A stretch of DNA of 64,000 nt from Scytalidium lignicola (taxonomy: Eukaryota; Ascomycota; Leotiomycetes). Numbering within the stretch: the first letter of the stretch is position 1; each line of letters begins with the position of its first letter. Shown piece after piece: positions 47,982-59,040 of the stretch. The stretch is from NCBI GenBank assembly GCA_002812745.2, contig NCSJ02000033.1:151088-215087 (forward strand), written 5' to 3'. The notes under the pieces were generated by a model. That model ran no database searches and was not told the DNA's origin. It was given only the letters and a program-made list of their open reading frames with translations. The position numbers and the translations under genes were made by a program.

Positions 47982-48360
47982 ATGTCTTGTTCTTATTGTA
48001 AACAAAAGAGCTTGTCCTGCAAAATGGTCCTTAACTCTTCTTGTTATAATAAGTATATTTATAAAGATTACAAATGTAATAACAAGTATTTGTATATCCT
48101 TTCCTTCAAGTCTTACAAGCATAAGCAAACTTGACTAACCTTAGAAGAGGAGAAAGCCTCTTAACTCTTAGTGGAAACTACCTCTTAACTTATACACTTG
48201 AAGAAGTAACAGTTGTTTCTTCATAAGAAGACTAAGGAAATAGTCTGTTGTTAGTTAAATACCTTGGACAAACTAAACATCTTAGAAGAGAAGGAAAAGT
48301 AAGAGTAATAATAACCTAAGCTAAGTTCAAAGTTATATTTTATTAGTTTAGATAAAGCAT
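47982..48360 (+). pseudogene. Antisense accessory ORF of element A (Cys-rich)
   Basis: Opposite to gag-pol, between pol and the 3' LTR, an ATG at 47982 opens 'MSCSYCKQKSLSCKMVLNSS', then CYN...KCN, giving a CxxC(x6)C pattern and further Cys. It continues into a Lys/Glu/Leu-rich coil-like stretch (LDKLNILEEKEK) with stops that fit CAA/CAG to TAA/TAG. The homologous position in A2 (56741) carries the same frame. Function unknown; the Cys spacing suggests zinc binding. Confidence 0.6.
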
Positions 48361-48599
48361 TTACTATGTTTTATAACCTTTTCTTCTTTAACCTTACAAT
48401 TTTATTACTTAGAAATCCATTCTAAAATGAGTTTGATAATATTCCTTTAATAACTTCTTATAACTTATAAGATTAAAAGTAAGTTCTTATCTATTCTTAC
48501 TCTTTAAATATTCTATCTATTTAACTAAATATTACAATTTCTTATAATATATCTTATAATTGATGATTTTCTTAACTTTATATTCTTTTTCCAAGTCAA

Positions 48600-51500
48600 C
48601 TTCTTTTAACATTAATGTTTAAGCATTCTTAAGTATTAATTCAAGAAGTAAAACATGGAAAACAGGATATATCTTAATTAAGTCTAATAGTTTCAATTTA
48701 TATGTTAAACTTGAATAAACTTCTTCAATCTTAAAAAGTCTTAGTTTCTTCTAGTTTAATTTATTACTTAATCTTTTGGTTTTGATATTTTGTTATAAAA
48801 GATAAATTTTATCCTCNTTTTTTATATGCTAATTCTATTAAGTGTTTACAATCATAATATTTCTTTATTCTTTCCTTCATATATTAAAGTAAGTTCTTAA
48901 TCCTTTTTTACATTTCTTCTATCTGTTTTATATGGATTTTTGTTAATCCACTTATAAATTCTAATTCCAATCTAATACAAAATCCTTCTAATTCTTGTTT
49001 ATAATTTGTATAAAATAAAATAATTCTAGTTAATTTATATAATACATCATTATACACTATTTTTGCTATTAATAAATAATCAACTTAATTATCTTAATTA
49101 TAATTGACATAACATCTTAAGTATCTTTCCAACTATTGATTTAAACATTCTGTTTTTCTGTTAGTTTATAAATGTTATACTGTTGATAATTTCTTCTTAA
49201 CTCTTATTCTTGTTGTTAATGTTTCTCAAAACTTAAATATGAATTTAATATCTTTATCAAAGATAATTTGTCTTGATAATCCTTATTAAGATATTATTCT
49301 TTATAAGAATATATTAACTACTTCCTTTACTCCTTAAGTTTCTTTGAATAGTTTAAATATTACAAAATTGATATAATGTTTAGTTATTACAAAAATAAAG
49401 TCATACTTAACCTTTATTATATAATCTGTAAAAACCAATAGTTTCATGATGAAATCTTATCTGATTAATTCTTATAGATTATTAAGTATTTATATAAGGT
49501 ATAATTATTCTTAAGGCTTCCTTTTAAGATTCTTAACCTTTTTGTAAATTTCATATTCAATAATTACCCTTTTGACTAACAACCTTAGTTTGATAATAAA
49601 GTAATCTTTATTAATCTTGTAATAACATTAAGTTATCCTTATATAATCATTATAAGATAAGCAATACTATTCCTTAATGAATTCCTTTGTTAATCTTGTT
49701 AATATATATAATTTTTTTATTCTTATACTAAATGTTTTTGATTTTCTCTTACTAACCTTTAATTATATCTAGTAAAGTACTTTCTTGCNTTTTTTTCCTT
49801 TATAACCNTTTTCAATTCTATCAGACTAATCCTTATTAGTCATTGTTATAATAATTATAAATTGTCCTTGATTATAAATGAGATCCTTATCCTTATTCTT
49901 AATCAAGACTACTTCTTGTTTTGANTTTTTCTTTGATTATATATTAAGGTTTATAATTTAGAATGTTTACTCTACTATTCTCTATACTCTTTATATATAT
50001 TATTTTGAAGTTATATTTTGCTAACATCTTAACCTATTATACTTGTCTTCTATTAAGTTGTTTAAAAGTTATAAAATATCATAAGTTGTTATAATTTGAC
50101 AAGACTTTAATAGTTTCCTTTGTTCTTAATACATAATGTCTTTAATGTTTTAAAACTTTTATAATAGTCAACATTTCTTTATCAAATGTTGTATAATTCC
50201 TTTTTACAAGGTTAAATTTCTTTAACCAAAATATTAATAACATTTATTATCATTTCTTCTCTTGTATTTGTAATTATAAGGTTACTCCTCTTATTATTTC
50301 ATTCAAAGTATTAGTTTTGAATTGGATTTTGTTTTCTTCTAAGTTGAATATTCTTAAAAAGTCTTTCTTTTAAAATATTTCTTTAACTGTCTGAAAAGCT
50401 TTTTCAACTGTTTAATCTTAAACAAAAGGTTTATCTTTTTATGTTAAGTCTATTAAGAGTATTATAATATCAGAGTATCTTGTAATATAACTTTGATAAT
50501 AGTTTATAAGCTTATTAAAGCTTTATATATCTTTAACTAATTTTGGTATTTCCTAATCTAAAATTGCTTAAATCTTATCAAGTAAGGTTTTAATTTTCCC
50601 TTTTAATATAAGGTATTTTAAAAACTTAACTTGTTTCTAATAAAATTTGTATTTTACAAGTTTATAATATAATCTTACTTCTTATAATACTTTTAACATA
50701 AGCTTAATATACTCCTTGTATTCTTTAATATTTTTTGAGTATATAATTATATTATCAAGATATACTATTATGAATTTCTTTAAGTATTCTTTTAATATTA
50801 AGTTTATTATTCTTTGTTATATAACAAGTATATTCGTTAATCTAAATGTTATAACCAAAAGTTTATATAACCTATACTTTGTTTGTATAATAGTCTTCTA
50901 TTTATCTTCTTTCTTAATCTTGATCAAGTTGAAGGTTAATTATAAGTTTAACTTGATAAATTGCTTAACTCTATTAAGCTTATTGAATATAGCATTTATT
51001 AAAGGCAAAGGGTAATGATTCTTTTTTATACTATTGTTTAAATGTTTATAGTCCTTGTATAGACATCTTATTAAGTTGTCTAATTTCTTTATAAAAAGTA
51101 AAAGTATATTAATTTCTTTATATTCTTCTTGATAAAGTCTTCTTAGTATTATCCTTTTTAAAAGTTAATCCTTAATTGTTTTATCCTCCTTTAACATAGT
51201 AGAATAGATTAATCTATAAAATAGTTTAAAGTTTTTCTTAAGTTTTATTTTATAATCTTATAATTTATATTCTGGTCAAGTTGAATTATTAAGTCTTTTT
51301 ATGAATAATTCTAACTACTTATAATATTCTTCAAGTATATATTTTGTGGTTTCATTAACATGGATAACCTTTAAGAATATTGTCCTTTTTATAAATTGTA
51401 TAACTTTAACTTTTTTTGTCNTTTTAAGAAGATGATCAAACCTTTTCTCCAATTGACTATCAGATTATACTTTCTTATCTATTTAATTCTTAATATTATT

Positions 51501-52400
51501 TAGTATATTCTTAACCTTATAATGTTAAACAATATTTCTTCTTAATATCTTTTACTAATTCTTATATTTAATTCTTAAGTTTGAATATTAACATACTTTT
51601 GAACTTTAGTATTGTTTGTTAACAATATCAAGTAATTATTATTTTTAACTCTTATACTAAGTTTAAGTTACTTTATAATTTGTTCATTAATGAAATTTCT
51701 TTTAACTCTTAAATTAATCAAGGCCTTTATTAACTTTTTACATAGTTTTATATTAATGTACAATAAACTCTTGTTATTTATAATGTATAAGTTGATGTTT
51801 TTAATGTTATCAACTGATATATTATCTTTGATTTCCAAGTTCTTAATATTTTCCTTAAGATCCTCNAAAAAGTGTATTATACCNTTTTTATCAAATTCCT
51901 TAATCTTAGTCTATCAAGAGCTTTATTATTTATGAATACTTAAGTATCTTGTACTTACTTAACTATTTCATTTTCAAGATGTTCTTGTATCTTGGATATT
52001 AAGATATTATTCTTTCTTAAGATTTGTTCTTTTATATTTAAAGGATATACTATTATCTCTTGATCAAATTGTTAGATAATCTTTTGTATTTGTTCTTCTT
52101 CTTCAAGTAGTATTATCAATAGTTTTAAAGGTAATGAATCTTCTTCTTAAAGACTTATTTAGTCAAACATTAATATAAGTTTTATATCTTAGTTGCCTTG
52201 TTTTATAATAATTACTTCCTTTATAAGTTTAACTTAATTTTGTATTTGCAAAATATAATACTCTTCTACTTTAAGTAATTATTCTACTGAATTTCTTAAT
52301 CCTCAGATTTCTTTGTATAAGGTTTTTACCTTTGTATATTCTTGTTAATAAGTTATCATCAAAAGTCCTTCTTAATATATGTTGTATTATCCTTACATAA
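48600..52400 (-). pseudogene. pol remnant of element A
   Basis: Minus-strand Ty3 RT blocks are recognisable around 51.1-50.5 kb: 'NHYPLPLINAIFNKLNRVKQ', then the palm segment 'FIIVYLDNIIIYSKNIKEYK' (50.76 kb) and 'LINYYQSYITRYSDIIILLI'. The active site YLDD reads YLDN. Downstream to about 48.6 kb the T-rich plus strand conceals RNase H and integrase remnants that are too altered to delimit. Confidence 0.75.
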
Positions 52401-52949
52401 TATAGTCTAGTTTTTCCTCTATTATTATCTAAGCATTCTTAAGTATCTGATTAAAGTCATCTTGAATTCAAGTTCNTTTTTACTTACAAAAGAAACNTTT
52501 TTTATTCCTTTTTTCATGATAATGCTTTGAAGGTTAATTTTATAGACTAGAACAAGATCTTCCAGATTAAACTCTTATTCTTTAACAATTACTTTTTCTC
52601 ATTATACAATCTTATAAAGTCAACTTCTGTTTAAGATTTCTTATCCTCTTAATCCTCTTATACTAATTGTCAAGTAATATTTCAAGACTAATGCTTTTTT
52701 TAAAGACTAAGTATATTTTTATTAATATAATCTTGAAGTTTGTTAACATAACTATCTAAATTCTATTAACTCTTAAAATTGATCTTTATTTATCTTGCTT
52801 TTTAACTCTTTTATTATTTTAAGGATATCTTATATACTGAGTTTGTCTTATTATTATAAATGTTACTTTACTAATTTCTTCATTAAATGTTTCTTCTAAG
52901 CTTAAGCTTTCTTCTTTTGATAATTCTAAGATTTCCTTTAATCTAAGAA

Positions 52950-53170
52950 TTCTCATAACTTTAACCTTTATTGATAAACTTGACTTATTATCCTTTTTAT
53001 AAGTATTTGTTATGTACTTAAGAAGTCTACACTTAAAACATAACTTGTTCTTTCTTCATTTGTTAAGNTTTTTCAAGGGAAATTCTAAAGGAANTTTCCN
53101 TTTTTTGTTTTTTCCTTTAAAATGTTTCTTTNCCTTTTCCTTTGAAAGGCNTTTCCTCTTTTCATAACAT
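52950..53170 (-). pseudogene. gag zinc-knuckle remnant of element A
   Basis: On the minus strand near 53040 the frame reads NKLCFKCRLLKYI, a CCHC knuckle in which the first CxxC survives. It lies upstream of RT in the correct order. Several single Ns next to T runs break the frame here. Confidence 0.55.
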
Positions 53171-54229
53171 CTAACTTTATAAGANTCCTTTTAATCCTTT
53201 TTCTTATTAGACTTTCTTTTATTAAAATAAAATTCTCCTTTCTTATCCAAGATCATCTTGTATTGTTCATTTTTAATCTTAATAGATAAATTAATAAGAT
53301 TATCAAACTTAATAATTGTTAATTATTAATATAACTCTTCTTTGATAAAGTCCTTGAGTTTAGTCTTGTATTAGTGTATATATGCCTTTTCTCCTTAGTT
53401 AACTGATATTGTATATTGATAATAGAGTATTGTATATTCATTAGGACTTTTAATCTGTTTAAGGTAAGTTAATCATCTCTTAATATTCTTTTTTTCATTA
53501 ATATCTTTATATAAACATTTAAGTTCTCTTGTATAATTAACTTAACTTGTAATAATATTAATTATATCTTGNTTTTTTCATATTATTGTTTATTATAAAC
53601 TATTCATCCTTAAAAGGTTAAAACCAAGTTTTTATTATTCCTCTTAAGTATATAGATGCTTATAAAACCTTTTACATGTTTTAAAGTAATAATAAATTGT
53701 TTAATACCAGATAAGTTCTTATTTATACAAAATATACTTTCAACTTTTTTTTATCCTTGTAAAACAAGTTTAACTTAATAATTTTAACTTTTTTAAAGGT
53801 TGTTATAAGAACTTATTCAATTTTGTTCTTTGGTTTAGAGTTTAGATTAAGGTTTAAGCTTAAAGCTTTTAGTATTAAGATTAGTTTTAGTTTAGATATA
53901 AGTAATAAAGGTATTAGTTTCNTTTTTTGTAACTTTTAACAATTCTCTTATAGTTGATTTTTCNTTTTGACCTTGTTAATTACTTTGATAATATAATAAC
54001 TTTCTTTAACATTCCTTTTTAGATGTTAANTTTTTTTAATAGTCTGATCCTTACTTAAGTTTTCTTCAAAACTATCTTCTGAACTTTCCTTAGATTCTTC
54101 TTTAGATATCTCTTCAGATTCTTTTTCAAAGTCTTTGTTAAAACCTTCTTTAGATTATTGTTTGTTGTTGTTATTTATTAATGTATCTGTTCTCAAATCC
54201 TAATTTATCAAGATAAGTAATATTCAAAA

Positions 54230-54597
54230 TATTACAAAATTACACTATCCAAGTTATTAGATAATCAAGAGTAAAGTAGATAATCAAGGAGTAGAGGATA
54301 TAAGATATACTAAAGTAGGTAATTAAGTTAAGGTAAGGTTTAATAATGTATTTAGATTGAACATAAGGAGTCTACTCTTATATTCTTACAATATACTTAT
54401 ATAGATAATGAAATATAATTAGATTATAAGATTACAAGATCCTCCAATCTATTTTAGATTATAAAATCTAATAATCTAATGATCTTGATTACATAATCCT
54501 AATTACATAACTTTTGATTGTTAAGTTCTTTATACACATCCTTATATGTTAAGCCTCAAGCTTACATTAATCAATATGTTAAGTAATAATTATAACA
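54230..54597 (-). repeat. 5' LTR of element A
   Basis: 368 bp, beginning TATTACAA (mutated TGTTATAA) and ending TTATAACA. The internal 16-nt inverted repeat is at 54418-54433/54465-54480, at the same offsets (188 and 235) as in the 3' LTR. Promoter activity would have been here. Confidence 0.9.
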
Positions 54598-54602
54598 TAA
54601 AT
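54598..54602. repeat. Target-site duplication of element A (right copy)
   Basis: TAAAT directly after the LTR end, identical to 47403-47407. Confidence 0.8.
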
Positions 54603-55140
54603 GTAATTATAATAAAGTTAACTTAAGTATATAAATAACAAGATAACAAATTACTATGTCCAAACTTTTAAACAATAAATAAATTCCCTTTACTTATTTA
54701 TAACTATTATTAAGTAAAGATTTAAGGATAAGATTCTTATAACAAGATTTGATTGTTAACTTATTAACTTATCATTATCAACATTACTTTATTAATAAAA
54801 TACTTAATAATATTAAGTAAACCTTAGTTAAAAGTTATAAACTTACTTATTAATTAACTTATAAAAATATAGAAATACTAACTTATAAAGTTATAATATA
54901 AGATCTTATCAACAAAACAATTTACAATAACATTAAACAAAGAAGAAGATATATCTTTATTTAAAGCTTTTTTTATAATAATAAGATTTATACTTAATAT
55001 ATATACTTTTGTAATAACTAAAGGAGAATTATAATATTAAGTAAACATTATACTTAAGAAATATTAAGACTTTCAAGATATTTTCAATAATAAAGAAGTA
55101 AGGAAGTTTTAAGAAAAAAAACAAGCTTAAGTATGTTATT

Positions 55141-55950
55141 AAACTCTAAAAAAGCATTATTCCCCCTTAGAAACTTATTTACTCTTTAATAGAAAAGGAA
55201 ATAAAAGTCTTAAAGGAATATATTCATAATATGTTGAAGAAAAGATAAATCTAACAATCTACTAACTTTACAAAAGTTCTAATTCTATTTGTCCTTAAGA
55301 AGGATAACCATTTTCAACTTTATATCAATTATTAAGGCCTTAATAAGATTATTATCAAAAATCAAATATCCTTATTATTGATTAACAAGACATTAAACCT
55401 TTTAAGCTTAATTATAATATTTACAAAGTTAAACTTGAAAGATATATATTATTACATTTAAATCCAGGAAGAAAATAAGTAGAAGACAACATTCTAAACA
55501 TATTACAATTATTATAAGTATTACATAATACTATTTAAGTTATATAATACTCTTATAACCTTTTAATAATATATTAACAAGGCTTTAACAAGATTAACAA
55601 ACATAATTTACATTATCTACTTGAATAACATTCTTATTTTCTTAAAGAACATAGAAGAATACTTTTAACATGTACAACNAAATACTTAAACAGTTATACT
55701 AATACTACTTATTCATTAATCTAGCCAAGTATGATTTTGATATTTAATCAGTAAAGTTCTTAAATTATATTGTTAATAAAGAAAGTATAACAATAAAGCA
55801 AAGTTAAGTTAATACTATCTATGATTAGTTTATCTTTACCTTTTATAAGGATATTCAAATATTCTTAAGGTTTACTAATTTCTACTAACGATTTATCAAG
55901 AATTATTCTAAAGTAATTATAACTTTAACAAACTTGTTNAAAAAGAATAG
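55141..55950 (+). pseudogene. Reverse transcriptase remnant of element B
   Basis: Plus-strand Ty3 RT blocks in order: 'YSLIEKEIKVLKEYIHNMLK', then 'GLNKIIIKNQISLLLINKTL', 'FTKLNLKDIYYYI', 'IYLNNILIF' (normally YLDD), and 'IQIFLRFTNFYQRFIKNYSK'. Both catalytic Asp codons of YLDD are now Asn (G to A). RNase H and integrase follow only in fragments before LTR A2. Confidence 0.8.
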
Positions 55951-56184
55951 AAAAAGAAAAGAAGTTTAGATTATTTAAATTCTTGACAATAATATAAAGA
56001 GTATTTAATAAACTTAAGGTTATATTCTAAAAAGCTTTAATCCTTGTATATTTTATATTAAGATTGTTTATAATAGTAAAAACTAATATATTTAAGTTTA
56101 TTATTAGAGTAATGTTATCTTAACTTATATTTGATAATATATAATAATATCTTGTTACTTTTTACTTAAAAAAGCTTGATATAA

Positions 56185-56537
56185 TGTTATAAAATTATAC
56201 TATCTAGGTCATTGGATAGTTAAGGGTAAGGTAGATGATCAGGGGTAGAAGATACAGAATATACAGTTTGCAAGGGACTAGGCTAAGGTAAGGTTTAATA
56301 ATGTATTTAGGTTGAACATAAGGAGTTTACTTTTATATTCTTATAGTATGCTTATATAGATAATGAAATACAGTTAGACTTCTGGACTCTTAAGTCTTAA
56401 GGTTTTGTCTTATAGACTTTGGACTTCTTAAGTCTTAAATCCATTATATAACCTTGATTGCCAAGTTCTTTATGTATATTGACTGTGTACTAAGCCTTAA
56501 GCTTGTACTAATCAGCTTGTTCGGTAAAACCGTAACA
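56185..56537 (-). repeat. 3' LTR of A2
   Basis: 353 bp. Starts TGTTATAAAATTATACTATC and ends ACCGTAACA. Similar throughout to the LTRs of A except a CTTAAGTC-rich block replacing their internal hairpin. Confidence 0.8.
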
Positions 56538-56740
56538 TTATCCTCTTTTTATACTAGTATTGTCTTGATGCTTAATTATCATCTTGAACAACTTTATTAT
56601 TTGTTAAACTATTCTTTCTTTTCAATATGCTATTAAAATGCTTTTATTCTAATGAAAAAAAGGAAAACAAAGAAAGATTAAGAAAATATAAAGAATAATC
56701 CTTTTTAAGTAATTACATCAATGAATATGGTTTTGAAGTA

Positions 56741-57100
56741 ATGCCTTATTCTTTTTATAAGAGAAACAACTTAATGTATAAGATGGATTTTGAGTTTAAC
56801 TATTATGGTGAATACTCTTAATGTAATTAATCTTATGATGGTTTCAACCTTCTTTCTTCTTCTTAAGCTTCTTATAAATGTAAATGTAATTACTTAGTCT
56901 TAAAGGAAGAGAAGACAAATCAGACCTTACTTGAAAGTATAACTTGTTTGACTTGTCTGAAAAAGTAATAATCTTTCCTTTATAAGTAAGCTTAAGAAAT
57001 ATTCTGTTGTAGTCTAAAATCCTTAGATGAACTTGACATTGTGAAAGAGAAAGAGAAGTAAGAAAAACAATGTCTTAAGCTTAAGACCCTTAATTTCTTA
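56741..57100 (+). pseudogene. Antisense accessory ORF of A2
   Basis: ATG 56741 opens 'MPYSFYKRNNLMYKMDFEF', aligning residue for residue with the ORF in A (MSCSYCKQKSLSCKM). Tyr replaces Cys at RIP-type TGT to TAT changes. The later CN...SYDGFN matches the second Cys cluster. It is degraded by stops. Confidence 0.55.
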
Positions 57101-58380
57101 GTTTTTGAAGTATTATATTATATTGTTGTAAACAAGGCTTCTTCTTTAGCTATTAATCTTTTCCTTTCTGATCTCTTGATTCTATTGCCTAGAAATTTAT
57201 TCTAAGATGATTTTAGTAATATTCTTTTAACAACTTTTCATAATTTGTAAGATTAAGAATAAGNTTTTTANTTTATTCTTACTTTTTGAATATTCTATTT
57301 ATTTAACTAAGTATTATAATTTCTTATAATGTATCTTATAGTTAATAATTCTTTTAACTTTATATTCTTTTTCTGGATTTATTTCTTCTAATATTAATGT
57401 TTAAGTATTTTCAAGTGTTAGTTTCAAAAGTAAAANTTACTTCGATTTCTAGTAAGAACAACATTTACAAGTAAGTATATACTATTCATATACTTAAAAG
57501 GAAAATCATTAATAATTTATAAGTATAATACATGAATATGATGTTGATTGTCATAAGCTAATTGAAGAACAATAGATTCGGAAAATCCATTTTTTTGACA
57601 ATGAGCATTATCTTATCATATGTTGCATATATGCTTAAGCTAAAGCTTTTTTCAAAGCTTTATGTTTAGAAATGGATTTATCATTCAAAATGGTTCAAAG
57701 TAAAATTAACTTATATTCAATAACAAGTTAAGATGAAGGTTCAAAGTATATTCAAGTTCATGTATATACTTTTCTTAACCTTAAAACATATATTGTATAT
57801 ATTACAATGTTTACTTAAATTTTCGAAGTTTTAAATAATATTATTTGAAAGCTAGTTCAATTTCCTTATATTTATAGAGGAAATTTAGGATAGAGAATAA
57901 TTACAATAGATATGTGTAAAAAACAAGTATTAAGTATGTAATTATTTTATAATTATTATATATACTAATTTTATATATAAGATTTAGAGATTTCCTTCAT
58001 AGTATTGATCTTTCATGTATATAAGATGAACATCTTAAGCATATGTTAGTCTTTTATACAGTATATGTTCAGTGTAATTTTGTAAAGAGGTTTTTAACTC
58101 ACCTAGCTAGATTTTATATAAATAGCATTTGAGAAGCTGATTCAAAATCTGAATTAACTTAGCATATAGACAACATATGTTAAAAATATCCTAAGCTTGA
58201 ATCTTAGTTCAAAAATAAAATAACACTATAGATTCTTACTAGTCTTACTTAAAACCAGTCTTGTATTTCTCCTGAATGGTGGATTAATGTTCAAAAAAAT
58301 ACAAGCTTTAATAAAAGTAGTCATTTTCAGGATAATAACTATATTAGGAGAAAACTTACTTTACTTGTTATAATAATTAA

Positions 58381-58430
58381 GTATTGCATATGTTATTCAT
58401 ATACTTTGCATATGCTAATGTCATATTTAG
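58381..58430 (+). other. Intron-like spacer with CATATG motif (plus strand)
   Basis: Begins GTATTGCATATG and ends CATATTTAG, with GCATATGCTAAT (branch-like CTAAT) 15-20 nt before the end. 50 bp between two coding-like segments. Compare 60040-59993 on the minus strand. Confidence 0.5.
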
Positions 58431-58552
58431 ACTTAAAAATCAAGTTAGAGAAATGTATTAGATTAAAGAGGTATTTGATTAATATAGTATTACTACTTCT
58501 TAGAGAAATCAAAGTAATCAAGCAAGGATGGCTAAACAAATGTGAAGAGCAA

Positions 58553-58601
58553 GTATAGTAACCTTTAACATATGTGTTGTATATACTAAACATATACAAA
58601 G
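58553..58601 (+). other. Intron-like spacer with CATATG motif (plus strand)
   Basis: Begins GTATAGTAACC and ends CATATACAAAG (or at CAATAG, 58606), containing CATATG and TATACTAAAC. 49 bp. It follows the stop-free exon ending NKCEEQ. Confidence 0.5.
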
Positions 58602-59040
58602 CAATAGCAAATGTCTACAGCTGAACATTGTCTTATAAAACCTTATTTACCTTTTAATCCTAGAAATCCATTTAATATACTTACTTTATCTATTGTTAAT
58701 GAATGTACACCTTATTCATTAAGTAGTATTATATTAATATCAAGTATAAATGATATTTCAGTTCAAGAGGAAATAATATTAGTATAAAGTTTACCTTCAA
58801 CTCTTACTTAGCATATACTTAACATAAGTTCTCAACAAAAACAATATCAAAATCAACTTTCAGGTAATAATATAGAATAACAAGTACATAAAGCATATAT
58901 ACAAAAGATTCAACGATAAAAAGATATTCTTTTAAGACAAAAGAAGGAATATAAAGCTAAAAAGGAGTTAGAAGAACTTCAAAAGTAATAATAAGAGTAT
59001 ATAGTTAATATAAATAAAGTATAAATGTTTTGAATTGATT

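Larger units (their letters stand above)
47408..54597 (-). mobile_element. Complete Ty3/Gypsy element A, RIP-inactivated
   Basis: 7190 bp, transcribed on the minus strand. Two LTRs of 368 bp each (47408-47775 and 54230-54597) flank 6.45 kb. The strand is shown by a purine tract (GTAAAAAGAGAATAA on the minus strand) adjoining the LTR at 47775, which is therefore the 3' LTR. Gag zinc-knuckle residues, RT and later pol follow in order from 54.2 to about 48.5 kb. A TAAAT duplication flanks the element. All frames carry stops. It is inserted in element B between gag and RT, so it is younger than B. Confidence 0.9.
45651..56184 (+). mobile_element. Ty3/Gypsy element B, RIP-inactivated, split by element A
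   Basis: LTR retrotransposon on the plus strand. The 5' LTR, gag and, after the 7.2-kb insertion of element A, protease and reverse transcriptase regions occur in the right order. Left part is 45651-47407, right part 54598-56184. No 3' LTR is present: the element stops at the LTR of A2 (56185). All frames contain many stops, and the RT active site reads YLNN instead of YLDD, so it is dead. Confidence 0.75.
56185..57436 (-). mobile_element. Truncated relative of element A (A2)
   Basis: An LTR of 353 bp (56185-56537; TGTTATAA...CCGTAACA) is followed by about 900 bp homologous to the region next to the 3' LTR of A, in the same orientation, including the purine tract and the antisense Cys-rich ORF. 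The similarity ends at an N (57436). The remainder, including the other LTR, is gone. The LTR differs from A in an internal block (56.37-56.45 kb), so it is a related rather than identical family. Confidence 0.75.
57437..59030 (+). pseudogene. RIP-degraded, intron-dense coding region (plus strand), unknown family
   Basis: Plus-strand exon-like segments are separated by about 50-bp spacers with GTAT donors and a CATATG core. Examples: about 58.25-58.38 kb ('KPVLYFS' and 'KKYKL' persist), then a stop-free segment 58432-58552 ('LKIKLEKCIRLKRYLINIVL' to KQGWLNKCEEQ). The last is about 58.61-59.03 kb: 'EHCLIKPYLPFNPRNPFNIL', ending in a Lys/Glu/Gln-rich coil 'LLRQKKEYKAKKELEELQK'. Internal stops fit lost CAA/CAG codons. 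The coil at the C-terminus resembles transposase tails, but no catalytic motif is recognised. It converges on the minus-strand region beyond it. Confidence 0.5.
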
